Source of the DNA: Tetradesmus obliquus
Taxonomy: Eukaryota; Chlorophyta; Chlorophyceae; Sphaeropleales; Scenedesmaceae
Assembly: GCA_030272155.1 (NCBI GenBank)
Contig: CP126203.1
Span: 2,728,001 to 2,792,000 of the forward strand
Length of the DNA stretch: 64,000 nt
Direction: 5' to 3'
This document shows positions 11,334 through 22,500 of the stretch, piece after piece (the stretch's first letter is position 1; every line of letters starts with the position of its first letter). The position numbers were made by a program, and so were the translations under genes. The notes below the pieces were generated by a model, which saw only the letters and a list, made by a program, of their open reading frames with translations, had not been told where the DNA came from and ran no database searches.

Positions 11334-13789
11334 GCTTTTGTCACCGCAGATGGTGGACATTGGCTGCGGCGTGGGCGGCAGCAGCCGCCACATCTCGCGC
11401 AAGTTCAGCTGCAGCGCGCAGGGCATCACGCTCTCACCCGTGCAAGCCGCGCGCGCGAACGAGCTCTCTGGCCGCCAGGGCCTTGGGGAGTCCTGCAGCT
11501 TCCAAGTTGCTGATGCGCTGCAGCAGCCGTTCCCGGACGCCTCATTTGACTTGGTGTGGTCCATGGAGAGCGGGGAACACATGCCCGACAAGCGCCAGTT
11601 TGTGCACGAGCTCGCGCGCGTGTGCGCGCCGGGCGGCGCCGTTATTATTGTTACGTGGTGCCACAGAATTTTGGGCCCTGGGGAGCAGGGTTTGAAGCCG
11701 GAGGAGGAGTCGCTGCTCGACAGGATCTGTGAGGCGTACTACCTGCCTGCCTGGTGCTCTGTGGAAGACTATCGGCGGCTGTTTGGTGAGCAAAAGCTTT
11801 TGCTCTGTATTAGACACTGCTGGGCTTGAGTTGTTGCAGAAGATTGAGTTCTGGTGGAGATGCCGGCACTGTGGCTGTGTGCGCGCAGTGATGTTTGCCT
11901 TGCGTCCTTGTGTCCTGGTGGGAGTGCACCGGATGTATGCACGCATGTGCATGCTTGCTTGTGGAAAAGCCGGAGGAGGCGTCGCTGCTGGACAGGATCT
12001 GTGAGGCGTACTACCTGCCTGCCTGGTGCTCTGTGGAGGACTACCGGCGGCTGTTTGGTGAGCTGTGTGGTGCTTGTGTTCCTTGAGTGTGATAATGAAG
12101 ATGAAGTCCTGGTGGAGTCCTGGAGGGTCTGGTTTGAGTGTGGCTGTGTACGTCCGGCTTACTCAGGACTACCGGCGGCTGTTTGATGATCAGCAGACAC
12201 TGCAGGGCTTGAGTGGATGTGAAAGCTGGAGTCCTGGTGGAGGTTCATTTACCATTCTGCCTCGCAACCTAGTTGGAGTGCACTGGATGGATGCACGCAT
12301 GCACACGCTTGCTTAATTGCGCAGAGGCGCAGGGCCCAATGGAGATAGGTGGCCGAACAAAGTTCTTTCACATTGAACACATCGCATTGAACATAATGTC
12401 TTTCATTGCATTGCGCGCTGCATGTGCGCATGCCATTTTTAACCGTTTTGCAGAGGCCGAGGGCCTTGCGGACATCACAGTCAGGCTGCTGCATTTGCAA
12501 GGTCACATAACATGTCTTTTTAACATGTCATATAACATGCTGCCACGCTGTGCTTGGCCTTGCCTGTGCAGAGGCTGAGGGCCTGGTGGACACCTCTGTG
12601 GCTAATTAAAGTTGTTCTTCTCTGAACTTTTGATCTCATTTGCTATTTGCACGCCGAGTGTGTCCTTGTTCCTTCCAGAACATTTTCATCAAAGCAAAGC
12701 GTCATCCCATTTGCATGCTGTGCAGAGGCTGAGGGCCTGGTGGACATCAAGGTGGCTGGCCTACGTTGTTTCCCATCAATTTTCTTATCTCCTTTCTCCG
12801 ACCGAGGCTCACTGTGCGCTGTTTGATGCTTCTGCCAATGCTGTGCAGAGGCTGAGGGCCTGGTGGACATCAAGGTGGCTGACTGGTCAAACGAGGTGGC
12901 ACCTTTCTGGGCAGAGGTGAGGCGGCAGAGGCAGCAGCAGCAGCAGCAGCAGAGTGGCACAGCCTACAAGTAGCTGTGCAAGTAGCTGTGCAAGACAGCA
13001 GCCCTGCCAGGAGGATGCGCCACAGATATGCACGGCAGCAGGCTGTTCAGCAACAGCAGCAGATCACCGTGCGCGGAGGTGACTGCACCGCAAGTGTTAT
13101 GCTGTAGTACTGCAACTGAGGGTGTAGCGTACTATGCATACATTCGCTTGCGCATGGATGCTCATGCCTGCCTGCCCGGCTGCGGCTGCCTGCTGCTGCA
13201 GGTGATCAAGAGTGCGATGACCAGCACAGGCATCATGGGGCTGTTCAAGGCAGGCTGGACCACCATCAAGGTGAGGGCAAAAGGGTGCCATTACAAAGCT
13301 CTTGGCTGCAAGGCAGTACCGTAGGGTGTTGTTGGAGGTATTCTATGCGCACTGTTCGTAAATGTGCACACGCGATGACCAGCACAGGCGTCAAGGGGCT
13401 GTTCAAGGCAGGCTGGACCACCAGGTGAGGGCAAAAGGATGCCAATATCAAGCTCTTGGCTGCAAGGCAGTATACTTTCAGGCGTTGCTGGAGCGTTCTA
13501 GGCGTGCTGGTGAGTGAGTTTGCGTGCCTGCGGTGGATTTTGGTTGCTGACATACTTTTCTGATGCATTTGCATGCGTGCAGGGCGCGCTGGTGATGCCG
13601 CTGATGGCCCAGGGCTTTCGCCGATGCTGTGCACCTGACTGCCTCTGGTCAACCTGTTGCATTGTCTCGTATGTTTGCTGCGTGCAGGGTGCGCTGGTGA
13701 TGCCGCTGATGGCCCAGGGCTTCAAGATGGGGCTGGTCAAGTTCAACCTGATCACCGCACGCAAGCCAGCTGCTGCGCAGCAGAACTGA
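9865..13789 (+). CDS. VTE4: Gamma-tocopherol methyltransferase (tocopherol O-methyltransferase)
   Basis: It methylates gamma- to alpha-tocopherol with S-adenosylmethionine in plastids, the last step of vitamin E synthesis. Exons 9865-10023, 10165-10252, 10724-10824, 11350-11785, 12849-12916, 13202-13270 and 13688-13789 keep phase and give 340 aa, close to the plant enzyme. Residues 1-50 look like a transit peptide. Family marks are IAAFYDESSGLWENMWGEHMHHG in the N-terminal part, the SAM-binding VDIGCGVGGSSRHI at about 118-131, ITLSPVQAARA, and SMESGEHMPDK. The C-terminus GALVMPLMAQGFKMGLVKF is typical. (CTG)18 stands before the exon 4 acceptor. Introns 4-6 hold partial copies of exons 4, 5, 6 and 7. 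These are left out of the model because the chosen exons alone give the family-like protein. Confidence 0.96.
11278..11331 (+). repeat. (CTG)18 in front of the VTE4 exon 4 acceptor
   Basis: Eighteen uninterrupted CTG units on the coding strand end 15 nt before the CAG acceptor at 11347-11349. They occupy the place of the polypyrimidine tract. Confidence 0.95.
11966..12195 (+). repeat. Downstream echoes of the VTE4 exon 4 end
   Basis: About 100 nt (11966-12065) repeat the last 90 nt of exon 4 plus its GTGAGC donor. A shorter piece recurs near 12165-12195. In the long copy four codons differ from exon 4: three silently and one Glu to Ala. Confidence 0.9.
12320..12766 (+). repeat. Upstream echoes of the VTE4 exon 5 start (four copies)
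   Basis: The acceptor plus GAGGCTGAGGGCCTGGTGGA motif of exon 5 recurs at about 12448, 12565 and 12717, with a more decayed copy near 12320, all before the exon used in the model at 12849. Each copy keeps its TGCAG acceptor. Confidence 0.88.
13375..13619 (+). repeat. Echoes of VTE4 exon 6 end and exon 7 start
   Basis: 13375-13440 copies the end of exon 6 with its GTGAGG donor, including GACCAGCACAGGCGTCAAGG. 13572-13619 copies the acceptor and start of exon 7 (GCGCTGGTGATGCCGCTGAT). The first lies downstream of its exon, the second upstream of its exon. Confidence 0.9.
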
Positions 13790-15938
13790 GGCGCGGCTGC
13801 TGCCTCAACCTTCGGCAGTAACAATGTCATTGCAGCGACCTCTTTATTGCTGCTTGTCAGCCAGAGCAATGCATCATAAGAAAAAGGTGGTCTGCGCTGG
13901 ACGCATTGGTGCAAAAACCCTGGGACGTGATGTGCACTGGGTGATGTGCTGTATGTGATGCATGCGTCACGGAGCCGCAGCTGCGACTGCAGTCATGGCT
14001 GTGCAGTCTGGTGTTGCAGCATAGGGCAGTGCCTGCGCACTGTGCCAGGGCTCATTGTTGCATCTCGGTGCAGAGGGGTTGCATGTCAGGTGCATGCCAG
14101 CAGCCTAGCGGCTTGGTCCGCATGCTGTGATCATGTCAGGAACAATCAGCTGGGCTTACTGCTATGCCCAGCCCAGTCTGCAGGAACTACCCGATTGGGG
14201 AGTTGATATTGGCCATGGTGTTGCACTGGTGCTTGAGGTTGGGCCAGCATTAGCGCTTGTGAATGAAGATGCAGTTGTCTCGGTAAGAGGTGGCTAGAGC
14301 TGCTGACTGGTGTCGCGGCGCCAATGTGCACAGCACCTGTGTGCTTCGCACTGCAAAAGGGGCAGCCGCACACCGCAATACCTGCACCTGTGCTTTGGCT
14401 GGCTGTATGTTGGCACGGTGGATGCTAGGCAAGCTTTGCTACCTGCTGTGTGGCAGAAGCATCGAATGGTTGTGTGTCAGGTTTTAGATAGCACACGTTG
14501 GCTAGCAGCTTGGATATTTCAAGCTGGCAGCTCACCAGCCAGCAGTTGAGTTCTACTCACCTTTGCAGGGTCAGGCGTAGCTCCTTTGCCACTCGGCAGG
14601 TTGCTGCACTTGCTTTGGGTGAAGTGCTGCACTTCAGACATTTTCCATCCCAGTTACTGGCTGATGCATATCAGTCTTGCACATGGGCTGCGTTCAGGTG
14701 TGTGTTGCTTGTGTGGCTGCTTCTTTTTGATTTGGCTGCGATGTCAGGATGACTGACCTTAGGTTCCATGTCGATCCATGCAGAGTGGTGCCTCTGGCAG
14801 TGGCTGTCGGGCGTGGCTGTGATCATTCATGCTGCTTTTCTGGCTGTGCTGCCACCTGGTGACAGGCTGTCAACCCAGCATGAGTAGTTCTGCAAGTGCC
14901 AGTGGTGGAGCCAGCATCCGGGCACATGGTCTCGTTATGCTGTTGCTATCTGATAATCTTCAACCAGACAACTGGCAGTGTGCAGAAAGTTCCAACTGGA
15001 GGTGCCGCAGCAAGTCCCTTCAAGGGCAGCAAGGCTGACCGAGCCAGCACTGCAGTACTTGCTGGTACAGTTGGTGGACTGGTGCCAGCTGCTGGGTAGC
15101 ATTGACAAACCAACGCCAAATTCTGGGGTACTGAAAAAGTGATGCCAGGCATCTGGCTTTGAAAGTTTTTGAAGCAGGGGCGCCCCAAGCCCCTGCTTCA
15201 AGCAAGCCCCAATGGGGTTCAGTGGACACTGACAAAGTCAGGCATGGTGTCGCCGCGCTCGGAGGGGCAGCTCGAAACTGTTGTGGCTTATAACATTCAG
15301 TATCAGCGATCTTGAGCTTTCCTTTTGTGCCGTGCAACCGATCACCAGGCCGTGTGCGAAAGCAGACCCACATCTCAGCAAGCCTGTTGAAGCGATCTAG
15401 GTATGTTTTTTGAATGTATATATGATCACATCCTGCAGCAGGCCTTACGCATGCAGAAAGCCAAGGGTAGCAGGCCCAGTGCAAGCCCCAGCTGCTGGTG
15501 CTCGGTGCTGAATGCTCTGATCCCCGTTATCCACTGTTAGAACGGCCTGCTGCTTGCATGCAGTCGCTATAAACGGCACTCCCGCAACTCTGCTTTACCA
15601 CCCCTCTGCCTGGTTATGCTGTTCACTGCAGCTCCCGCAGCTCCGCATTCGTTGCCACATTAGCTCGATCGGCAACGCCCAGCAGCTCAGAGCAGCTCGT
15701 GCAGCGAGGCTATCGCTACTGCCATCACGTACTGCTGGGCAACACTCTGCAGAGAGTGCCTTTCGGTGCTGTGGGCACTGCAGCACAAGCAGCTGGCAGT
15801 TTGAATGTCAGCTGCGTTATACCAGCAGCCTATCCCATCAGAAAGCTGGGCAGCAGCGTTGTGTAGGGCTCCCCAAGGGGTCGCAGGGCGGGGCAGCGCT
15901 GGCAACAGCAGCACACCTCCGCTTGTGCGTGTTAGGCT
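13790..15938. other. Gene-free stretch between VTE4 and the ankyrin gene
   Basis: No recognisable protein domain on either strand. A 154-codon minus-strand frame (15484-15020) has no family signature. A strong hairpin lies at 15170-15200. The 3' UTR of VTE4 and the promoter of the ankyrin gene should lie here. Confidence 0.35.
15170..15200. repeat. Perfect 12-bp inverted repeat (hairpin)
   Basis: TGAAGCAGGGGC, a 7-nt spacer, then GCCCCTGCTTCA. The function is unknown. Confidence 0.85.
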
Positions 15939-16548
15939 ATGCCTTCTAGCGCCGCAACCAAGCACGCCAACAGCCGCACAGCAGCAAACACAGCAACATC
16001 CACCCTCAACGCAGCAGGAGCAAAGGCTCGCAGCAAATCTGGAGGCGCAGGCGGCCCTTCAGCTGCTGCTGCTGCAGACAGCCACCATGCAGCAGCAGGA
16101 GCAGCAGTTTGCATGCCTGCCGGTCAAACCTCAGGAGCCAGTCAGCTTGGCAATGCTTCAGCAGCTGGGTCCAGCAGCAAAGGTAGCAGCAGCGCTCGTG
16201 CAGCAGCAGCAAGTGGTACCAGCACTGCAGCTGTTAGTCCTGCAAGCGGTTCAAACAGCAGTGGACCTAGCAGCACAGATGCTGGTCAACAGAGTAACGC
16301 AGCACCTCCAGACACAGCAGCGGTTGCTGGGAATGATGCAGCAGCAGCACAGCGTGTATCATCGTCAGCAGAAGCAGCTGCTACTGCAAGACAAGATGCT
16401 GCATCCACAGCAGCAGCAGCAGCAGCAGGCGACCCCCAGCGTGTCAACGGCAGCGATGCAGCAGCTGCAGCAACAGCAGCTGGTCAACCTGACACAACAG
16501 AAGCAGCCGGAGACAAGCCGCAGCAGCAGCAGCAATTTGCAGTCGGGG

Positions 16549-16579
<31 letters not shown>

Positions 16580-19500
16580 GTCAGGCCAACAAGCAGCTGC
16601 AACAACAGCCGCCGCCGCTGGCAGCGGCAGCAGCAGGCACGCCAGCAAGCGCAAGCAGCAGCAGGCGCAAGCCAAGCTGGGGCTTCAAGCAATGCCGCTG
16701 CAGGCGCTGCTGTCGCTAACTTCAGCGCCGATTGCTGTAGAGTGGGCAGATGCGCAAACGGGTGGCGCATCTCCTTCAGCGCAGGTGGTGCAGGCGGCTG
16801 TGGCAGCGCATGAGAAGTGCAACGACAAAAGCTGCCCTTTCTGCTCTCTTGACCCTGGCTCAGTGCAGCAGGCAGTGCTCGCATTCAAGCAAGCGCTAGA
16901 AGCAGCAATGAAAGGTCAGGGCCCGCTGCCTCTGATCGAGATTGCGCAGGATGCATCCGTCATCTCTGCTGCTGCTGCTGCGATCGCCGGCGGCAGCAGC
17001 CAGAGTCTGCTGACAGCTGGCGCTGCTAGCGGCGGCGCTGCGAGTGGTGCAGCTGCAGACGGCAGCCCGGCATGCAGCAGCAGCAGCAGCAGTGCGAAGC
17101 AGAAGCAGGCGGCAGCCGCAGCAGCAGCCGCCGCGGCCAACAGCCAGCAGCTGTTTGCGCGTGGCGGCTGGATGGAGGTGTTCAGAGGGAAGCTTGGCAA
17201 AGCAGCAGCTAAGCTTGCAGGCCCTGTTGCTGCTGCTCCCGGCAGCAGCAGCAGCGCAGACGGCGACCGCCAGGGTATGACCAGCAGAGATCTGCTTGAG
17301 GTTTTAGGGGTTAGGAGCGCCGGCGGGCTTGCAGGAACGCCGGAGGGGCAGCAGCAGGTGTGCCCTGCTGGGCAGGGCGTGCTGGAAGGGGCTGCAGGGC
17401 AGGAGCTGCAGCTAGCTGGCCTGGTGAGCCGTGTTTCTCTTCTGATATTTAATAGCATTTCTGGCTGCGTTACCTATTGCTGGTATGTTGGTTGAAGATG
17501 CAGGCCAGATGCATGTACTGTGCTCCTTGAAATTTGATTATGCGTGCTGCGCTGCGCGCATAATCAACTGCCTTGTGCAACTGGCACCGTCGCAGCAGGC
17601 CGCAGCAGCATCAGTTCTCATCTTCATCAGCAGTACTGCATGTTTTTCACCTTCCTACATTCTGGTCGCGTGCTTTAGCAAGGACCCCAAAGTCGTCACA
17701 CGTGCATGTTGTGCTGTATCGCTGCCGCTGCCCGTCACCCCTTCTTTCAATCCTTAATCAGTCCCTGCAAGCACCCAGGGACGAGATTTTAGTTGCGTTC
17801 TTCAGCAAAGACCTCAAGTCCTCACAAGCCTCAGACCGTGAGCTGGTACTGGCAGTAGCAGCGCAGGACGCAGCCGCAGTTGCTGCTGCGCTGGCTGCCG
17901 CAAAGCCAGGTGCAGTGAAGCGGCTGGTGGGACCTGGAGGCTTTACGCTGCTGCACATGGCCTGTGGTGACAAGACGCTGTATGCGACGGCACACACTGC
18001 GCTGTCGCTGATGATGGGAGGCTTCTACCACCAGCAGCGGCTGTGGGGCACGCAGGTGGGCATTTGATATGTTTGGCTGCAGCACATGCGGTCAGAGGTG
18101 GCAGCCACTGCGAGGTGCAGCCAGTGCATCTGCCACTGTTGCCAAACCTGCGTTGCTGCTGCTCGCTGCTGCACCACCTTCCTGCATGTGGGATTCTCAA
18201 CTACTAAGGCTGCTGATTGTTCCTGTTGTAGCTCCTGTTGTAAACAGAAAGCATAATCACATGCAAGCAGGCTGATTATCCCTGCTGTTGACTATTCTTG
18301 TGTGTCTGTGTGCTGGCGGCGTGTCCCTTGCGCTATGCAGGGCCCTGGCAGTGCAGAAGTGGTGCAGCTGCTGCTGGACGCCGGCGCTGACGTGCACGCG
18401 CGCACAGCCAGTGATGCATCCACGATGCACATTGCAGCCTGCAGCAACAGCGGCGCCGTGATCCGCGCGCTGGTTAAGGCGGGTGGCAACGCACGCGACA
18501 ACCGGGCCTACAAAGGTGGGTGGCGGCTGGCGCAGGCACAGCAGCAGCAGCAGCAGCTGCTGCTGTGATCAGAAGAGTAGCAGGATGAGCAGGCCGTAAA
18601 GCAGGCAGGCGTAATGTGATGCAGCAGTTCCTGGCATTTGCTAGCATGCCAAACCACCACTGGTCTAATACATGAGCTTGAAATTGTCGTTTGGGCACAC
18701 AAGTCAAGGCAGGCAGCAACGCACGGGACCACCGGGCCTACAAAATTCTTCAATGGCAGGCGGCGCAGCAGCTCTGACAATGCGCTGACTTGCTGTTGTC
18801 TTGCTGTGTTCACTGTCTCATTCATTTTGCTGTGCCTGCATCCCCGTGTTTTTTCAGGCGTGACGCCGCTCACGTGTGCCGCGTACAGCGGTCACTATGA
18901 TGCTGTCAAGGCACTGCTAGAGGCCGGCGGCGCTGGTCACTGTTCTGCTCAACAATGCCTGCCTTGCTTGCTGTCTTGCTCTTTGTTTCCTGTTTCCAGG
19001 GAGGCTTGCGCCGCGAACGGGCCGCACAGCACGAATGGCACTTGCATGCGCTCGCAAATCAACATACAACCCACCGCGTTTCTCTGCTTGCTGGTCTTGC
19101 AGGCGAGACGCCGCTCACGTGTGCCGCGTACTGCGGGCATTATGATGCTGTCAAGGCGCTGCTGGAGGCGGGCGGCGCAGATGTGAATGCGGCGCGCCAG
19201 GACGGCACCACGCCGCTGAACCTGGCCGCGTACGCGGATGCAAAGGTGCGTACAGTGCAGCAGACAGTTCTTTTCGACGATGAATGATGGTGAAATCAAG
19301 TTTGTTCGGTCTTTCTCGCAAATCGTGTCTGTCCTGCGAGCTGTTCCTTCCTGCATGGTCACCATGTCGCTTGGATCAGCCTTGGCACATCTTGCTGCTT
19401 CAGAATTGGCGTCGGCACATGCTGCTGCTCTGAAACTGGTTGCGCCGTGTCGTGCTTCTTTGAGATCGGCCTCCCCGAGTGCTGCTGTTTCAGCCATGTG

Positions 19501-22500
19501 TTCTACTGGCTGTGCTGCCGCTGCCGCTGCTTGCTGTTTGTCCTACGCAGACCGCGCTGCTGCTGCTTGACCACGCACACATTCTGACTGACTTTCTGAG
19601 CTTGTCACAATCAACATGATGCACATGTTCCTTTCGCTGTCACTGCTTGCACCCCTTTCCGCAGACTGCGCTGCTGCTGCTGGACCATGGCGCCAAGCCA
19701 GACAGCAGCACCAGCCGAGCCAGCCCCTTCCCGGTACCCCTGGTCATGTCAGCAGCACGGGGCGATGTGGAGCTGTGCAGCAGACTCATCCAAGCGGGAT
19801 CAGATCCTGATGAGCTGCACCCTACGGAGGGCTTTGCTCCGCTGCATGCTGCTGTTTCGAGCGAGGCGAGCCGGACAGAGGTTATACGGCTGCTGCTCGC
19901 AAGTGGGGCCGACGTGAATCTGCTGCGGAGTGCAAACCCGATATGGAGCCCGCTGATGTATGCGGCTACGAGGGGGTCATTGGAGCACCTGCAGCTGCTG
20001 CTGGGTGAGTTGGGGCTAAAGGGTTGGGCTGCAGGTGTACTGGGTGCAAGCTGTACTGCAAGTTGCACTGTCTGAAACACATATGAGTTGTTGATTACTG
20101 TACTGCCAACTGTACAAGCGTGCACTACATATTGCATCATAGTGTGTGCGGCTATGAGGGGATCATTGGAGCACCTGCAGCTGCTGGGTGAGTTTTGAGT
20201 TCAGGGTTAGGCTGCAGTTGTACCGGAGTGTGCAAGTATCGGCATGTTGTAGTGCATGTTGCACTGCAGGCTGTACTTTTCTGTGCTGCAGGGAGTCGTA
20301 TAGACCCTGGTATTATGATTCTACCCCGCGGCCTCTAGCCGCATACCTGTTTTTCTGCATTCTTATCATTGTGTCTGCTGTGCATTGGGACGTCGATGCT
20401 GCAGCCGCCGGTGCCGATGTGCACCTGCCCGACCCCAACACCGGCAATGCAGCTCAGATGGCCTCTGCCGTCACTCTGTGCGTTATTATGTAACTGACTG
20501 CTGCTGCTGCTTCTACTGCTGCTGCTGCAGCCGCTGGTGCTGACGTGCACCTGGCTGACCCCAACACCGGCAATGCAGCTCAGATGGCTGCCGCTGTGGG
20601 CCACATCGAGGTGGTGGAAAAGCTGGTGGAGGCTGGCTGTGCTTGGCCGCACGGCAAAAAAGCGCACAGCGGCCTGGGGGCCCCAGTGGACGTGGTGGCA
20701 CTGCTGGCGCAGAAAAGCGGCGTGCCGGTGAGTGTTGTGCTTCTCTCTTGTTGTTCCAATATTTTGCATTGGGTTTTACAAGCACACTCTGTGGATATGG
20801 TGGCTGAAGTAAAGTGGAAGAAACTGTGGTGGTTCGTGACAAGGTTAAGGCCTGGCCACATTGAGGTGGTCGAGAAGCTGGTGGAGGCAGGCTGTGCGTG
20901 GCCGCATGGCAAGAAGGCCCACAGCGGCCTGGGCGCGCCTGTTGATGTGGTGGCGCTGCTGGCGCAAAAGAGCGGCGTGCCGGTAAGTCATGTTTGTTTC
21001 TTTTTTGAATCATTTTTGCACGCACTCCATACACACTCTGTGGATGTGGTGACTGGAAAAGCGGAAGAAAGATGGAAAACCAGTGTGATGGTAAGTTATA
21101 AAACTCAGTCCTGGCCACATCGAGGTGGTGGAGAAGCTGGTGGAAGCTGGCTGCGCGTGGCCACACGGCAAGAAAGGCCCACAGCGGCCTGGGGGCCCCA
21201 GTGGACGTGGTGGCACTGCTGGCGCAGAAAAGCGGCGTGCCGGTGAGTGTTGTGCTTCTCTCTTGTTGTTCCAATATTTTGCATTGGGTTTTACAAGCAC
21301 ACTCTGTGGATATGGTGGCTGAAGTAAAGTGGAAGAAACTGTGGTGGTTCGTGACAAGGTTAAGGCCTGGCCACATTGAGGTGGTCGAGAAGCTGGTGGA
21401 GGCAGGCTGTGCGTGGCCGCATGGCAAGAAGGCCCACAGCGGCCTGGGCGCGCCTGTTGATGTGGTGGCGCTGCTGGCGCAAAAGAGCGGCGTGCCGGTA
21501 AGTCATGTTTGTTTCTTTTTTGAATCATTTTTGCACGCACTCCATACACACTCTGTGGATGTGGTGACTGGAAAAGCGGAAGAAAGATGGAAAACCAGTG
21601 TGATGGTAAGTTATAAAACTCAGTCCTGGCCACATCGAGGTGGTGGAGAAGCTGGTGGAAGCTGGCTGCGCGTGGCCACACGGCAAGAAAGGCCCACAGC
21701 GGCCTGGGGGCCCCAGTGGACGTGGTGGCACTGCTGGCGCAGAAAAGCGGCGTGCCGGTGAGTGTTGTGCTTCTCTCTTTCTGTTGCAATATTTTGCATT
21801 GGGATTTACATGCACACTCTATGGACATGGTGGCTGAAAAGCGGAAGAAAGTGTAGTGGTAAGTGACAAGGCTAAGGGCTGGCCACATCGAGGTGGTTGA
21901 GAAGCTGGTGGAGGCTGGCTGTGCGTGGCCGCACGGCAAGAAAGCACACAGCTGCCTGGGGGCCTTGGTGGACGTGGTGGCGCTGCTGGCGCAGAAAAGC
22001 GGCGTGCCGGTAAGTCATGTCTGTTTCTCTATTGAATCATTTTGACACGCAATCCATACGCACTCTGTGGACGTGGTGGCTGGAAAAGCGGAAGAAAGAT
22101 GGAAGACCAGTAAGGTGGTAAGTTATAAGTTATATAACACTCAGGTCTGGCCACATTGAGGTGGTGGAGAAGCTGGTGGAGGCAGGCTGTGCGTGGCCGC
22201 ATGGCAAGAAGGCGCACAGCGGGCTGGGCGCGCCTGTTGATGTGGTGGCGCTGCTGGCGCAAAAGAGTGGCGTGCCGGTGAGTTGCTTGGGCCTGCCGTC
22301 CCGCTTTTTTAGACTGTTTTCCACTTTCGTATACTCGGTGGATGTTGTGGCGCTGCTCACAAAGAGGCGCGTTGGTGTATGACATTGTTGGTCCTGGGCC
22401 GACAATGTCTCTCACCAACGTGCCTTTTTATTGCCGGTGCCGGTGAGTGTCACTCTTTGTGTCAAAGTTTGATTCAAATCTTGTGTCATTCTTTCTATCT

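Noticed and set aside
15020-15484. 154-codon minus-strand frame as a transposon relic
   Set aside because: Less repetitive than its surroundings, but no reverse transcriptase, transposase or terminal repeats could be seen.
15805-16719. Gln-rich plus-strand frame of 304 codons
   Set aside because: It overlaps ankyrin-gene exon 1 in another frame. Only the 15939 frame joins the next exon in phase and continues into the ankyrin units.
20513-21939. Two minus-strand open frames of about 300 codons with repeated SFSTTSMWP-like sequence
   Set aside because: They are antisense to the duplicated exon 6 array; the internal repeats mirror the plus-strand echoes.
20854-22277. Treating every echo as a constitutive exon
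   Set aside because: The downstream echoes lack clear acceptors, and some shift the frame. The 14-exon model without them stays open end to end.
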